A stretch of 64,000 bases of DNA from Babylonia areolata. Lineage: Eukaryota; Mollusca; Gastropoda; Neogastropoda; Buccinidae. Of this stretch, positions 63,626-64,000 are shown in pieces. The notes under the pieces are model-generated. The model had not been told where the DNA came from. It did not search any database and was given only the letters and a program-made list of their open reading frames with translations. Position 1 is the stretch's first letter. Every line of letters starts with the position of its first letter. The stretch spans positions 95,912,586-95,976,585 of the forward strand of contig NC_134876.1 of assembly GCF_041734735.1 (NCBI RefSeq). The letters run 5' to 3'. The position numbers and the translations under genes were made by a program.

Positions 63626-64000
63626 GAAACGAATTGTAATTTTTGAAAAAAAAAGAAAAAAAAAAAGAATCATTTTTAAAGAAAGATGAATGTATAAAAT
63701 ATAATCATCATATGTTCAATGTTGATATGATGAGGACGAGATAACTACCAATAAAAGGAAGATAACTAAATTTTTCAGATTTTTTTTTTTTTTTTTTTTT
63801 TTGGCAAAAAAAATAGAGAGGAAAATTCATGACTGTATTTTATGGGTGGATAGGCGCTAAAATATTTGCAAATGTATCAGATACAACACCCAAGTGCAAT
63901 TTTGTTTTTTTCTTTACCATCATTAGTATCAATCATATTGATCCAAACATTTAAATACTGTACATAAACATCCAACCACACCTCCCACCCACACAACCAT
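63626..64000. other. Intron, AT-rich with a T run
   Basis: T run at about 63780-63802. Nothing else recognised up to the window end. Confidence 0.5.

Overview
The window looks like nuclear DNA of a mollusc, most likely a marine gastropod. It has spliced genes with long introns, AG/GT splice sites, tRNA-headed SINEs of a type I associate with caenogastropods, several LINE families, and an exceptional load of minisatellites. The species call rests on memory of repeat families, not on a search.

Two protein genes lie tail to tail. On the plus strand, the last three coding exons of a canopy-3/4 (CNPY3/4) ER chaperone gene lie at 2093-7870 and end in a KSEL retrieval signal. On the minus strand, thirteen coding exons of an hnRNP U-like (HNRNPUL1-like) gene run from 62882 down to a stop at 17139. 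All twelve exon junctions agree in phase and give 1531 residues: a linker, a SPRY domain, a P-loop kinase-like domain, and a very long Gln/Gly/Pro/RGG/RD-rich tail. The 5' exons of both genes, including the expected SAP domain of the hnRNP U-like gene, lie outside the window.

Layout: 1-2 kb, nested SINEs, a piggyBac-type MITE and a 52-bp minisatellite. 2-7.9 kb, CNPY exons, with a nearly full-length but broken APE-type LINE in the last intron. 7.9-16.6 kb, intergenic, with a P2X7-like domain fragment, a SINE, a LINE tail, a 33-bp array and a 1.9-kb hairpin-forming GTTAAC array. 17-22.7 kb, terminal HNRNPUL exons with an antisense LINE between them. 22.7-42 kb, two large introns filled mostly by tandem arrays. 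42-57.3 kb, the SPRY and P-loop exons. 57.3-62.7 kb, nested LINEs and further arrays. 62.7-64 kb, the first exon in view and another LINE tail.

The most striking feature is that many minisatellites do not merely lie in introns. Their units are copies of an exon-intron junction, so true splice sites sit at the edge of arrays of decoy splice sites. I see this at eight junctions: the CNPY last-exon acceptor; HNRNPUL exon 2 donor; and acceptor plus donor of exons 5, 6 and 8 (exons numbered from the 5' side of the window). In exon 5 the array unit is a copy of 34 bases that include conserved coding sequence, so the array was copied outward from the exon. LINE copies inserted inside three arrays show that those arrays are not brand new.
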